Virus record (IMG/VR): IMGVR_UViG_3300045970_000259
Span: 1 to 38,876 of that record
DNA: 38,876 nucleotides
Reading direction: 5' to 3' (one strand)
From: a virus
A model generated the notes under the pieces. The model did no database searches and was not told where the DNA came from. It worked only from the letters and a program-made list of their open reading frames with translations. Shown piece by piece: positions 1-8,407 of this stretch (its first letter is position 1; each line of letters begins with the position of its first letter). A program made the translations under genes and the position numbers.

Positions 1-1145
1 TCGCCTACCTGAAGCGCGAGCACGTCGTCGAACGATTCAAACGTTGCCGACAGGTCGCACAAAATGGATTCGTTCAGCCTCTCCGTCGCGTACCGCTTCG
101 CCTGCGCGTAGTAAAGGATTCCCGGCTTGCTGATCCGCGACAAGCGGCGCGGCGTGACGGCGGGCGTCGTGTAACGCGCCGTGCGCCACGGGATGTATGC
201 GGTGTCGGTGTACTCGACCTCGATCATCGTCGGCGTATCTGCCGTGCCACGCTTGGTCAGGCGCAGCGATCCCTCGACGATGTTGGCGGCGGTAAACGAC
301 TTTATGCTGCTGCCGGGGCCGTCGAGCACCAGGCGATACGATCCGCCCTCGGGCACGACCCAGCATCCGGCGTAATCGCGCAGCGTCGTGAGCCACGTCT
401 CGCCAGGAAGTGACTGATCCATGGTCAGGCACAGAATCCGCTTCCAATCGTACCCGGCCCCGGCATCGAGATCCTGCCCGCAGTCTGACGCCAGAGTCGC
501 AACGGTTGCCCAATCGACAGATCGCCCCATACCGTAAGTGGCGTTCTCGATGAAGTCTGCAATGTGATACGCCGGGTTTGCGGTAAACGTCTTGGCGCCG
601 CCGGACGTGAGCGATACTTTCTTGCCTTGGATCGAGCAAGTGAAGCGCGGAAATCCCGTGGTGGCCCCGGGCGGAATCTCGAACACGCTGTAGCAAATTC
701 CCGGCAAAGCATCGGCGTAGGTGACTCCGAGAGCAGCGTACATCGTCCCGTCGCGCGTCTGCCCCGCAGTACCGGTATAAGGCGTCACTGTCACCGACGC
801 AGGAACGGCGAGGTCGTTGATCATGTGGTAGACGAGCGAGTCGACCTCGCCCAGACACCAGACGACCAGCACGCACAAATTCCCTGCGGCATTTACCTTG
901 ATCGCCGCGATCTTGCCGCCAACGACCTGCGTGCCATAGACCAACGGAATCAGCGAGTTCATGCCACCGGTTGTCTGCTGCGTCTGCGTCGTGCTGCGCG
1001 CGGCACGGTTGAGCGTGGTCGCGCGAGCCTGCGCGCCAACGTCGACGTATTCCATCCCCGTCGGCGCCGGACCCAAATAGCCATAGGCTTTCGTCGGGTC
1101 GCTGACCGGCGGCGCGGGGTAGGTCGGGAATGCGTAGTCGGTCAT
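1..1145 (-). CDS. Tail tip / host-specificity protein, N-terminal part (cut by left edge)
   Basis: The gene starts at ATG 1145 (MTDYAFPTYP) and stays open for 381 codons to the window edge, so the C-terminal part is missing here. This large baseplate-hub or central-fibre protein follows the tape measure and two minor tail genes, the place of lambda J. Residues such as PLVYGTQVVGGKI and the block ending FDDVLALQVG are typical of J-like and Phage-tail_3 proteins at the tail tip. The start overlaps the upstream stop as ATGA, which supports coupled translation. The matching C-terminal half, with FN3 domains, enters at the other end of the window (37771-38876). The family call is from memory of the motif pattern; the tail-tip role is well supported by gene order. 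Confidence 0.85.
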   Translation of the reverse strand, partial: MTDYAFPTYPAPPVSDPTKAYGYLGPAPTGMEYVDVGAQARATTLNRAARSTTQTQQTTGGMNSLIPLVYGTQVVGGKIAAIKVNAAGNLCVLVVWCLGEVDSLVYHMINDLAVPASVTVTPYTGTAGQTRDGTMYAALGVTYADALPGICYSVFEIPPGATTGFPRFTCSIQGKKVSLTSGGAKTFTANPAYHIADFIENATYGMGRSVDWATVATLASDCGQDLDAGAGYDWKRILCLTMDQSLPGETWLTTLRDYAGCWVVPEGGSYRLVLDGPGSSIKSFTAANIVEGSLRLTKRGTADTPTMIEVEYTDTAYIPWRTARYTTPAVTPRRLSRISKPGILYYAQAKRYATERLNESILCDLSATFESFDDVLALQVG

Positions 1146-1483
1146 TGCTGCACCAGCGATACCGTCACCGCGAACAGACCGACGGTCGTCGCTCCCGGCT
1201 TGACCGTTTCATACTTCGGCGGCTCGTCGAACAGCACGGTGTAGCTCGCGCCGTCGCGGGTCCACGTGAACGTATTGGCGGTCGTGCGGTAGGTGTCGTA
1301 AAACGTCAGCAGCGCATTGAGTTCGGTCGCGGTCAGCAAGTGCTTCAGTTTCCACTTGCGTTTGCGCGCGGTGTAGAACGCGCGCGCCTTGACGCTGCCA
1401 TTCACGGCGCGGTCGATCTTCAGATCGTCGACGCCATCCTCTGTCGAGCCGATCAGTTGGGCGTAGGCAACGAGCGCAGCCAT
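1142..1483 (-). CDS. Small minor tail protein
   Basis: A 113-residue protein beginning MAALVAYAQL, between the 1485-2027 gene and the tail-tip gene. Its middle (LLTATELNALLTFYDTYRTT, then FTWTRDGASYTVLFDEPP) matches the style of small tail proteins that carry a beta-rich domain and sit at the distal tail in lambda-like siphophages. It has no signal peptide or membrane segment. Its stop overlaps the next start (ATGA), placing it in the tail-tip translational unit. I expect a structural or assembly role at the tail tip, inferred mainly from position. No catalytic motif is visible. Confidence 0.7.
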   Translation of the reverse strand: MAALVAYAQLIGSTEDGVDDLKIDRAVNGSVKARAFYTARKRKWKLKHLLTATELNALLTFYDTYRTTANTFTWTRDGASYTVLFDEPPKYETVKPGATTVGLFAVTVSLVQQ

Positions 1484-1484
1484 C

Positions 1485-2027
1485 CTAGAATCCTTCCGCC
1501 GAAAGGCGTACCGTCTCGCCGTTCCATACTACGAGTTGGCCCTCGGTCGGGAGCCAGTTGAAGCCGTTTTCTGGTGTCATATAAGTCCTGGGGCAATAGA
1601 GAGTCGTGCCGCCAGACTGTTGCATCGTGATCCGCACCGGCCCGTCCTCGGGGATGTCGGCGTTATCGCCGACGCCTTCGAATACCTTGACCGGATCGCC
1701 GGCACCAGGCGCCGAGTCTCCGTAATAGGCCCACACCGTAATCGCCACGCCCGACACGCCGTAGAGCAGGACGAGAGCTCCGGCAGCGAGGTCGTGATTG
1801 CCGACGACAAGCGTGCCGTTGAGCGCCGATCCGCCACCGTCGGTCGTGAGGCCCGTCACTTGGACGTCGTAAGCCGTCCACGACTGCGCGTTCCACGTCA
1901 GTGTGCCGCGTGACGACCAGTAAACGGTATTGGCGCCGCCGTTGAACGCGATCTGGACGAAGTAGCCGGGGAGCGTTACGGCAGCGCTGACGCCGCTGGC
2001 GGTCGTGCCGGCGAGAGTGCGGCTCAT
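1485..2027 (-). CDS. Minor tail protein (DUF2163/L-like region)
   Basis: A 180-residue protein. I take ATG 2027 (MSRTLAGTTA) because it overlaps the tape-measure stop as ATGA; a longer open frame up to 2090 reads back into the tape-measure gene and is unlikely. The sequence is beta-rich (TVYWSSRGTLTWNAQSW, then VTGLTTDGGG) and ends with a segment containing YCPRTYMTPENGFNWLP. Its position directly after the tape measure matches distal-tail or hub adaptor proteins of lambda-like phages. A DUF2163/lambda L-like relationship is plausible but was not tested by alignment. Confidence 0.7.
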   Translation of the reverse strand: MSRTLAGTTASGVSAAVTLPGYFVQIAFNGGANTVYWSSRGTLTWNAQSWTAYDVQVTGLTTDGGGSALNGTLVVGNHDLAAGALVLLYGVSGVAITVWAYYGDSAPGAGDPVKVFEGVGDNADIPEDGPVRITMQQSGGTTLYCPRTYMTPENGFNWLPTEGQLVVWNGETVRLSAEGF

Positions 2028-5000
2028 GCGTTTACCTCGCTCGTCAGGCCGGGGATGCGCACTGTGATCGGCGTATTCGCCGAGCGCCATTGCAACTCGG
2101 CAGCCTTGTACTGGAGGTCGGCAGCGTTCTTTTGCGTTGCCGCTGCGCCGTCGAACTTGAGTGCCGCGCCATCGAGCGCAGCATTCGCCGCCGCGAACGG
2201 GTCCACGGTGGCGCTACTGATGTCGGCGCCGAGCAGCGTCAACTTCGACTGCACGATGGCAGAGATGCCGTTCAGGTATTCCAGCAACGGATTCTGCTGC
2301 GTCGTTTTCCCGGCATCGTCGAGGGCACCGAAAGCGGCATTGATGTCGGCGTTGATCCGCTCCGATAGCCGCTGCACTTGCGCCGGATCAGTGGCCGTCT
2401 GCAATTCGGCGTAGGCCGCATCGGCGTCGGCGCGGAAGCGGTCATAGAGCGCTTCCGGCGACAGGCCGAACGTCTCGAGCGAATCGCGCGTCGCCGCGAA
2501 CATCTCCTCGACTTGAACGCTGATCTGCTTGATTGCGAGCAGCGTCTGCACGACGGCAGCGCGGTAGTCGGTCGTCGCGCTGGCGAGCGCCGTCATGGAC
2601 TCGGTCGATCCGTCCATGTCGGCGGCGAGCCGGATGACCTCGCTGCCCATGTCGCGCAGGATTTGCGTCGTCGTGCGCTGCGACTGCTCCCACTGCGCCT
2701 GCGCGTCCTCGACGACGCTCCCGCTGATGGCGTCGATTACAACCTTCATCGCGCCGCCGAAGGCGAGCAGGCTATCGATGCTCTCGCTCGACGCGGATTC
2801 TGCCGCCACGCTGTTGAACACGGCCGCGATCTGCGCCGGTAGATCCGACGCCTGCATCGCCGCGAGCAGCGCGCGCTTGCTCTGCGTCTCCAGCGCGGCG
2901 GTCAGCCCCGCTTCGTCGCGACCGACGTTCAGGTCGCGAACGCCGTAGACACTGCGCCCGCCGACCATCGCGCCGGAGGAGACGCGCGACTGCGCAGTGC
3001 CGTTCGGGTCGGTGTCATAGCCGAGCGAGAACGAAGCGCTGCCGCCACCGCCGAGCGCGGCGAGGAGCTGCTTGTACGAGGCCTCGGTGGCGGTAACGAT
3101 GCTCGCCACGGCCGTGTTGCCGGTGGCGCTCGTCTCGCCGGGATACCAGTTGCCATACCCCGCCGTGCCGCCTTGCTTCGGCCCGCCCTTGGACGAGAAC
3201 ACGCCGGCCATGCTCGCAATGGCGAGCGCCGCCCCGATGAGCGGGATCGCGGCGCCGAGCGTGGTGCCGAGCCCCGTCAAACCTAAACCGCCGGCAGTGT
3301 CCAAGCCGAACGCCGACAGACCGAGCGCCTGTCCCGTCTGGCCGAGAGCGAACGAATTGCCGATGGCGCCGGCACCGAAGATGCCGCCCGCGCCACTGAA
3401 CAGGCCGCCAATGCCTCCGGACCCGAGCAGGCTACTTCCGCCACCAAACAGGTTCGCAGCGCCGCCAAGGCCCGATGCCGCCGCGCTGCCGCTGCCCAGC
3501 ATGCCGCTGATCCCGCCCGCGACCGGCGCGAGAATGCCCTGGATGATCGGCCGCAGCACCAGCGTGGAAAACATGTTCTTCAGCGTCGCGACGAAGTTTT
3601 GCGCGAAGTCCTTGCCGCTTTCGAACCCGCGCAACAGCGCATCGGTCAGGCTGTTGCCGATATCGTTCGCCGCCTTCGCCCAATCGTCAGCAGCCTTCTT
3701 TGCCGACTTTGCCGCGCGGTCGGCGCCTTGCGCGCCAATCAGTTGGTCGATCACGCCGAGCTGCTTTTGCATCGCTTCCGTTTCGGCGGTGATCCAGCCT
3801 TCGTACAGACGAGCGTCAACGATGGCCTGCAGCTTCGCGCGATCCAGCAGCAGCAATTGCTCCTCGGTCATCGTCAGCGCGTCGATCTGCTTTTGATATC
3901 CCTCGGTCGTTTTCTCGACGCTCTCGATGTTGCGCGCGTTCGTTTCGTGCATCTTGTCGAGAACTTCGAGTTGCGCGCGCTGATTCTTTTCGATCTCCTG
4001 CCCAGCAAGCTCCCAGTTCAACGCGTTGTCAAACGCAGCCTTGATCGCGTCGGCAAACTCCTTCCATCCGTCGGCCGCTTTTTTGACCTTTGCTATGCTG
4101 GCGTCGCTTATCGTCGGCGCCTCGGTCTGCCGTCCACTGCTATTGCGCGAAGGATAGGCGGCGTCGTAAATCGGCTTGTTGATGCTGTCCTGAATCGCTT
4201 TGAAGGCAGCGAGTTGCTTCTTCGCGTTCTCCAGTTGTGGGATCAAGACGTTGGCAAGACCCTTTGCTCCGTCGCTGGTGTACGCGTCAAATTGCTTTTG
4301 CAGTTTCGCCACAGACTCGGTTGCGGAATCGACCGCCTTGGCTATTCCCGCCGGCCCATAGTTTCCGACGGTCGCCAACGAATCCCAGAATCCCAACCCC
4401 GCTGCACGCGCGAGATTGAACGAAGTGATCGTCGCGGTGATTGCCGGGACTACATCTGATAGCAGGATGTTCTTGAACGTCGTTGCCTCCATGCCCATGC
4501 GCCGGTAGGCTTTCTCCAAGTCCTCGGCCGCCTTCGCCTGCTCCGCCGTCACCGTGGAGCCGATGCCGGTTTGCTCGGCCATGTCCTTCAGCACTGGCAG
4601 CAATGACGCGCCTTGCTTGCCAAAGATCGCCACCGCGAGCGCCGCCTTGTTGGCGCCGTCCTCATACGTGGCGAACTTTGCAGCGATCTCCTGCAGCGCC
4701 AGCGCCGGATCTTTGGTCTGAATGCCGAGCAGCGAAAGCGCCTTGCCCGCCTTGCCGGTTTCGTCTTCGATCCCGGCCATGCCGACGGCGAGTTTCTTGA
4801 TCGCGGCGTCGATGGTCGAGAACTGAACGCCGGACACCGTGGCGATGTTGGCGAGTTTCGACAACTCCTCGACGCTGGACCCGGTAGCGTCAGCAAGGTC
4901 ATCGAGCGCGGACGCGGCGGCGATAGTGTCCTTCGCCCAGTTGACGATCATGTCAACCGAGAACACCGACGCGAGGCCGGCGAGCGCGTTTTTCGCAATG

Positions 5001-5122
5001 CTCGCCGATGACTCGATAGACTTCATCGTCCGCGTCGTCGTCTCCGACGCGCGCTGCATATCGGTCGAGAACTTGGCGACGTTGGCCTCCAAAGAAACGA
5101 CCAGACTCGCAATGCCTGCCAT
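2024..5122 (-). CDS. Tail tape measure protein
   Basis: At 1032 residues this is the longest gene of the window. It acts as the ruler for tail length and is thought to be ejected ahead of the DNA. The N-terminus (MAGIASLVVSLEANVAKFST) is the classic start of lambda-family tape measures. Helical and coiled-coil sequence fills residues 30-520. A Gly/Ala/Ser-rich hydrophobic region at about 527-650 probably forms the membrane-active part, and a helical C-terminal third follows. It lies directly downstream of the frameshifted tail chaperone, the conserved position. The stop overlaps the next start by ATGA. No lysozyme or peptidase motif was noticed within it. Confidence 0.95.
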   Translation of the reverse strand: MAGIASLVVSLEANVAKFSTDMQRASETTTRTMKSIESSASIAKNALAGLASVFSVDMIVNWAKDTIAAASALDDLADATGSSVEELSKLANIATVSGVQFSTIDAAIKKLAVGMAGIEDETGKAGKALSLLGIQTKDPALALQEIAAKFATYEDGANKAALAVAIFGKQGASLLPVLKDMAEQTGIGSTVTAEQAKAAEDLEKAYRRMGMEATTFKNILLSDVVPAITATITSFNLARAAGLGFWDSLATVGNYGPAGIAKAVDSATESVAKLQKQFDAYTSDGAKGLANVLIPQLENAKKQLAAFKAIQDSINKPIYDAAYPSRNSSGRQTEAPTISDASIAKVKKAADGWKEFADAIKAAFDNALNWELAGQEIEKNQRAQLEVLDKMHETNARNIESVEKTTEGYQKQIDALTMTEEQLLLLDRAKLQAIVDARLYEGWITAETEAMQKQLGVIDQLIGAQGADRAAKSAKKAADDWAKAANDIGNSLTDALLRGFESGKDFAQNFVATLKNMFSTLVLRPIIQGILAPVAGGISGMLGSGSAAASGLGGAANLFGGGSSLLGSGGIGGLFSGAGGIFGAGAIGNSFALGQTGQALGLSAFGLDTAGGLGLTGLGTTLGAAIPLIGAALAIASMAGVFSSKGGPKQGGTAGYGNWYPGETSATGNTAVASIVTATEASYKQLLAALGGGGSASFSLGYDTDPNGTAQSRVSSGAMVGGRSVYGVRDLNVGRDEAGLTAALETQSKRALLAAMQASDLPAQIAAVFNSVAAESASSESIDSLLAFGGAMKVVIDAISGSVVEDAQAQWEQSQRTTTQILRDMGSEVIRLAADMDGSTESMTALASATTDYRAAVVQTLLAIKQISVQVEEMFAATRDSLETFGLSPEALYDRFRADADAAYAELQTATDPAQVQRLSERINADINAAFGALDDAGKTTQQNPLLEYLNGISAIVQSKLTLLGADISSATVDPFAAANAALDGAALKFDGAAATQKNAADLQYKAAELQWRSANTPITVRIPGLTSEVNA

Positions 5123-5123
5123 C

Positions 5124-5818
5124 TCAATCCTTCATCTTGAAAACGTCGCGCCGAATTCTCTCGGCTAACTCTTCTGGCGATAGTTCAATCGGCTTTGGAG
5201 GCGCCGGCTTTTCGTGCCACGGGAAAAACTCCATTGGCGTGACGAGCGGCGCGTTCTCTTTCCGGTTCATGTTGCACGTCAACGCAGGCATCAGCCCCGC
5301 GCGCAGATCATCGACATCAGCGCCGAACGGCTCCATGCCAGCGAACGCCATCCACTCGGCAAGCTCGGCGCTGCTAACCTCCTCAAGCAGCGCCCCGACA
5401 GTCTTGCCGAGCGCGAGGGCTAGACGGAAGGCGAAGCGTCTGCCGGGACGCTCTCGGAGTTTTTTGTTGCGGCCTCGACGGCAGCGGCATCCATGCCGTT
5501 CAACTTCTGCGCGGCCTCGAATAGCTTTCCAATGACGCTGGCAGGGATGGCGTCGGCGAGCTGCTCGACCTCGTCGTCGGCGTACAGCCTGACGCCGTTC
5601 TCGTCAACAAGGCACAACGCGACCATGCGCGAGCGCAAATGCAGCGGTTGAACGTGGCGCTTTCCTTCCTCATCCTCTTTGAACGCGGCGATTTCAAAAC
5701 GATCACGATCGGAGCCGGACATTTCGCGCAAGCGAAACGCGGCGTCGAGTTCGGGAATTTCTACATCAACAGACTTGCGGGGGATGGCGAGAAGCGAGAC
5801 GCGATTGCCGATCTTCAT
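5124..5818 (-). CDS. Tail assembly chaperone GT, -1 frameshift product
   Basis: This is the predicted long chaperone made when ribosomes slip -1 at AAAAAAC (5465-5459) while translating the shorter G-like gene. The first 120 codons come from the G frame. The ribosome then enters the -1 frame at CTC (5459) and reads 111 codons to the stop at 5124, giving 231 residues. The shifted segment reads FRLALALGKTVGALLEEV and then AELAEWMAFAGMEPFG, the conserved T-type (DUF4035-like) chaperone segment. This segment begins well upstream of the ATG at 5351, so independent translation from that ATG would lose it. G and GT proteins coat the tape measure during tail assembly. The frames and lengths were checked by hand. 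Confidence 0.85.
5420..5818 (-). CDS. Tail assembly chaperone G-like protein (unshifted product)
   Basis: A 132-residue acidic, helical protein (MKIGNRVSLLAIPRKSVDVE) located between the tail tube and the tape measure, the standard place of lambda G. It should bind the tape measure in the cytoplasm and leave before tail completion. Its codons 118-120 (ACA AAA AAC) contain a canonical -1 slippery heptamer, after which the unshifted frame continues for only 12 codons to TAG at 5422-5420. The gene lies downstream of a hairpin terminator at 5851-5879, so its level may be lower than that of the tail tube. There are no membrane segments. Confidence 0.85.
   Translation of the reverse strand: MKIGNRVSLLAIPRKSVDVEIPELDAAFRLREMSGSDRDRFEIAAFKEDEEGKRHVQPLHLRSRMVALCLVDENGVRLYADDEVEQLADAIPASVIGKLFEAAQKLNGMDAAAVEAATKNSESVPADASPSV
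5434..5465 (-). promoter_or_regulatory. Programmed -1 ribosomal frameshift signal
   Basis: On the minus strand the heptamer A AAA AAC (5465-5459) lies in the G frame as ACA AAA AAC. Six bases later an inverted repeat, arms AGCGTC and GACGCT around a CCGGCA loop (5452-5435), can form a 6-bp stem, or 7 with a G-U pair. Slippery heptamer, short spacer and stem-loop are the standard parts of a bacterial or phage -1 frameshift signal. The -1 frame stays open to the T-like chaperone segment, which agrees with conserved G/GT frameshifting in long-tailed phages. Confidence 0.85.
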
Positions 5819-5850
5819 GCTTAGACTTCCTTCGGTGGCAATGCTGGGGA

Positions 5851-5879
5851 GAAAAGAGAGGCGAGCCGAAGCCCGCCTC
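5851..5879 (-). terminator. Intrinsic terminator after tail tube gene
   Basis: On the minus strand a 9-bp stem, arms GAGGCGGGC and GCTCGCCTC with one G-U pair, is closed by a TTCG tetraloop and followed by TCTTTTC. It lies between the tail-tube stop and the chaperone start. It should give partial termination and set the ratio of tail tube to chaperone. Confidence 0.65.
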
Positions 5880-5899
5880 CAAGGTGCTACGGCAGCGGA

Positions 5900-6547
5900 T
5901 TAACTCCAGGTGATTGCTCCGTTGACGGTCACGTCGAGCGAGCCTTCGACGACGCCGTCCACAGCAGCGTTCTTGCTGAACTTCTTGATCAGCGCCGAGA
6001 AGGAAGCCGTCGGCGTGGTCCCGCTCGGCAGGATCACCTTCATGTTGACAGCGGCGCCATCGAGACGGCGCGCTTGCGCTGCGGCCTGACCGGCGTCGGC
6101 GTTGCTGTGATGGATCGCCAGCGAGAAGCCGCCGTTGTCCACCAGGCCGAGCCGCTTTTCCTTGGCCGTCGAGGAAAGGTTCGTCACGTCGATTTCCGAC
6201 GCCGAGCCGGACTCGAAGTCAGAGATCGACTTGATGTTTCCAATGGCGGTGTATGTCACCGGCGTAGCGGTGCCGCCGCTGGTGTACGTCAGGCCGGTCG
6301 TGTCCACGTTGACAGCAAACGTGTTCGTCGTCTTGTACAGAACGACGAGGTTCGCAACGTTGATCACGGTGGACATCGTGCCGGTGACGGACGCGATGGT
6401 CACGACGTCGCCGTTGTTCAGTGCGTGACCGGTCGACGTAACGATTGCAGGATAGCCAATGGTCACGGCGGTGATGGTCTTCGCTCCGCCAGTGCCAGTG
6501 GCGATTTGAACGATGGTGCCCTGCGCCGAGAGTGCAGTTGATGCCAT
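5900..6547 (-). CDS. Major tail tube protein
   Basis: A 215-residue protein (MASTALSAQGTIVQIAT), expected to polymerise into the tail tube. The second half (residues about 100-215) has the usual tail-tube pattern: IGNIKSISDFESGSASEIDV, NLSSTAKEKRLGL and a C-terminal VVEGSLDVTVNG. Residues about 20-100 are a beta-rich Thr/Val insertion containing GHALNNGDVVTI, a small all-beta decoration domain seen in some tail-tube proteins. The start is preceded by GAAGGAAA, a good ribosome-binding site. Hairpin terminators lie on both sides (6583-6605 and 5851-5879), suggesting separate dosage control of this abundant protein. Confidence 0.9.
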   Translation of the reverse strand: MASTALSAQGTIVQIATGTGGAKTITAVTIGYPAIVTSTGHALNNGDVVTIASVTGTMSTVINVANLVVLYKTTNTFAVNVDTTGLTYTSGGTATPVTYTAIGNIKSISDFESGSASEIDVTNLSSTAKEKRLGLVDNGGFSLAIHHSNADAGQAAAQARRLDGAAVNMKVILPSGTTPTASFSALIKKFSKNAAVDGVVEGSLDVTVNGAITWS

Positions 6548-6582
6548 GATATTTCCTTCACTTATGCCCGACGACGGGCGTT

Positions 6583-6605
6583 AAAAAAGCCGCTCGAAAG
6601 CGGCT
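6583..6605 (-). terminator. Intrinsic terminator before tail tube gene
   Basis: On the minus strand a perfect 7-bp stem, AGCCGCT and AGCGGCT, is closed by TTCG and followed by a run of T. It lies between the tail terminator stop (6625) and the tail-tube start (6547). The arms resemble those of the hairpins at 13127-13148 and 20909-20932. Confidence 0.8.
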
Positions 6606-6624
6606 CGATATCGGCGCTAGTTGC

Positions 6625-6966
6625 CTAGTGCCAGATTGAGAAATCCAGAATGACGCGATAGAATTGCGCCGGGTCTTCGTAAACGTCCTGCTGCATGGTG
6701 CAGACGCTCTTGAACAGTCCGGCGCCGTTCATCGCGGCCTTGACGCCGTCGGCGAGAACGTCCAGCGCTCCTTTGTCCCTGCCGAACAAGTCGATCTGGT
6801 AATGGCTGTTCGTCCGGTCTGCCTGTCCGAGCAGGTCGGATACCGGGATTCCGCTGACGAGCTGGTACACCGCGTAAGGTGCCACCACGCCAGCCGGCGC
6901 GACGCTCGGGTACAGGCGGCCACTGAGGACTCCGGTCAACGTCGTGATGAGGTCGGCAGCAATCAT
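6625..6966 (-). CDS. Tail completion / tail terminator protein (DUF3168)
   Basis: A 113-residue protein (MIAADLITTLTGVLSGRLYP) with the DUF3168 pattern: PYAVYQLVSG, then NSHYQIDLFG, and a C-terminal YRVILDFSIWH. DUF3168 proteins cap the tail tube and form the joint to the head. The position between the HK97 gp10-like protein and the tail tube is the conserved one. The start overlaps the upstream stop by ATGA. A terminator follows 20 bases after the stop. Length is normal for the family. Confidence 0.88.
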   Translation of the reverse strand: MIAADLITTLTGVLSGRLYPSVAPAGVVAPYAVYQLVSGIPVSDLLGQADRTNSHYQIDLFGRDKGALDVLADGVKAAMNGAGLFKSVCTMQQDVYEDPAQFYRVILDFSIWH

Positions 6967-7499
6967 TTTCCGGTCGCCTTGAATCGTTCGATGCGCTCGC
7001 GCAACTTCACCGCCATGGCGTCAATCGCCTCGCTCTTCTTGCCGTCGAATGCCGGCCGCAGGAACGGACGCGCCGGAACCCAATGAACCGCGCTTGACGA
7101 AATCACCGCAGCCCGCCCCGCGCCGCGAGTTATGCGCCCGCCTCCTCTCGGCCGGGTGAAGTGGCCGAACTCGACGAAGCGCCCATAGAACGCACCTTCC
7201 TCGGATGACTTCGACATCCCAGACTTGCCGTATTTCTTGAACTTGCGCCCGGCCCGCACGCCAACATAGAACACCTGGCGCTGAAGGCTCGACTGCTCGC
7301 GAATCTGCTTTTGGTAAATGCTGCGCGCCAGCGTGCCGGTATCGCGCATCGCTAGAGCATTCGTCTTCGCCTGTTTGCGGACCTCTGCCGCACCAGCCGC
7401 CACCGCCGCGCGTAACCCGTTGCGCCCGATGTTGTCAGGCAGCGCCTTCAGTTGCGCCGCGAGTTCGGCGAACCCGGTAAGTTTGATCGTGGCTTCCAC
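6963..7499 (-). CDS. HK97 gp10-like head-tail joining protein
   Basis: A 178-residue protein of the HK97-gp10 type: MEATIKLTGFAELAAQLKAL at the start, then DTGTLARSIYQKQI, YGRFVEFGHFTRP and WVPARPFLRPAFD near the end. Such proteins join head and tail in siphophages and are always next to the DUF3168 tail terminator, as here. It is strongly basic, with no membrane segment or signal peptide. The start follows the stop of the 7501-7830 gene after one base. The family call is confident; the precise place in the neck is less certain. Confidence 0.88.
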   Translation of the reverse strand: MEATIKLTGFAELAAQLKALPDNIGRNGLRAAVAAGAAEVRKQAKTNALAMRDTGTLARSIYQKQIREQSSLQRQVFYVGVRAGRKFKKYGKSGMSKSSEEGAFYGRFVEFGHFTRPRGGGRITRGAGRAAVISSSAVHWVPARPFLRPAFDGKKSEAIDAMAVKLRERIERFKATGK

Positions 7500-7500
7500 G

Positions 7501-7830
7501 TCAGCCCTGCGTCAGTCCGGTCGAGGCGTAAATGTGCATTTCGCGATCGCGCGCGAGGAAGTCCTCGACGTAGTCAATATCAAACGTCTTGCCGTCGTAC
7601 AGGATGCGGTGCAGCGTCGTCATCCCCGACAGCCACCGGATGCGAAAGCGCATCGGCTCGACGACCTGCAAGCCTTGCGCGTCGAAATACTCACGGCCGC
7701 GCCCTGGCTCAATCGCTGCCCATACCGTGGCAAACGCGCTCCATGCCGCCACCGGCTGCCCGTAGGAGTTGACGCTGTCGGCGCGAGATTGGATGACGAT
7801 CTGCTCGCGCAGCAATCCGGCGCGCATCAC
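7501..7830 (-). CDS. Head-tail adaptor (SPP1 gp16 / HK97 gp7-like)
   Basis: A 109-residue protein starting MMRAGLLREQIVIQSRADSV, the hallmark start of the head-tail joining family PF05521, and continuing WSAFATVWAAIEPGRGREYF and then MRFRIRWLSGM. It forms the ring below the connector that closes the head and receives the tail. Its start overlaps the stop of the upstream connector gene by ATGA, and gp10-like and DUF3168 genes follow. Length and motifs are typical. Confidence 0.9.
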   Translation of the reverse strand: MMRAGLLREQIVIQSRADSVNSYGQPVAAWSAFATVWAAIEPGRGREYFDAQGLQVVEPMRFRIRWLSGMTTLHRILYDGKTFDIDYVEDFLARDREMHIYASTGLTQG

Positions 7831-8399
7831 GCAATCCTCACAACCCGATACGGATCGAGCAACCCATCAAGAAAAGGCAGCGGCACAACGGACGCTCCGA
7901 TGATCGTCGTCTCTCGGTTCTCGTACAGGTTCCCAACGTGACACTTGATCCACGCCTTGATCGATTCCGGCACTGCCGCCGCTGCGCCATAGCCTGCGGT
8001 GTAGGTGATCTCGACCGCGTTAATCACGTCCTGCGGCGTCGGCCAGTCGTAGCCATATGCCGGCACCAGCCATCCCGGCTCGCTCGCTGCGTCGACCGTG
8101 TACGAGGCCGCAGACAGCAACGTCGTCACTCCGGTGACGGGCGCCAGGTAGTAAACGCTGGTCACGCCGATAATCGGCGGATACGGAAGTTCGATTGCGT
8201 CCGGAAACTGGTCGAGCGATTTCTTCCACGTCTGCGTGATCAGGGCGCGGCCCAACTCGTTTTCGCACGCCTGGCGCACCGACTTGATGAGCGCGTCGAT
8301 CAGCGCGTCCTCGGTCGCCACGGTGATGCGCATGTGCGCCTTCGCCTCGGCCGTCGTGACCGGCTCGGTTGCCGCGTCGGTGATGCGTCGCAATGCCAT
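7827..8399 (-). CDS. Head-tail connector (phiE125 gp8 / gp6-like)
   Basis: A 190-residue protein starting MALRRITDAATEPVTTAEAK. Residues AKAHMRIT and DALIDALIKSVRQACENELG, then QTWKKSLDQFPDAIELPYPP, are the well-known phiE125 gp8 / HK97 gp6-like connector signature. It docks under the portal ring. The C-terminal helix contains AWIKCHVGNLYENRE. The gene is separated from the portal by a block of virion proteins, so this phage has an expanded head region. The ATGA overlap with the adaptor indicates coupled synthesis. Confidence 0.92.
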   Translation of the reverse strand: MALRRITDAATEPVTTAEAKAHMRITVATEDALIDALIKSVRQACENELGRALITQTWKKSLDQFPDAIELPYPPIIGVTSVYYLAPVTGVTTLLSAASYTVDAASEPGWLVPAYGYDWPTPQDVINAVEITYTAGYGAAAAVPESIKAWIKCHVGNLYENRETTIIGASVVPLPFLDGLLDPYRVVRIA

Positions 8400-8407
8400 G
8401 TGATCCC

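Noticed and set aside
37-876. Long open frames on other frames and on the opposite strand over the tail, head and primase genes, for example 37-876 (-), 564-1244 (+), 17122-18453 (+) and 22077-22616 (+)
   Set aside because: Arg/Pro/Ala-rich shadows caused by high GC; each lies over a recognised gene and lacks protein-like patterns or start signals.
5124-5351. Separate 75-residue gene from ATG 5351
   Set aside because: The conserved T-type segment begins upstream of that ATG and is open only in the -1 frame of the G gene, so a frameshift fusion explains it better.
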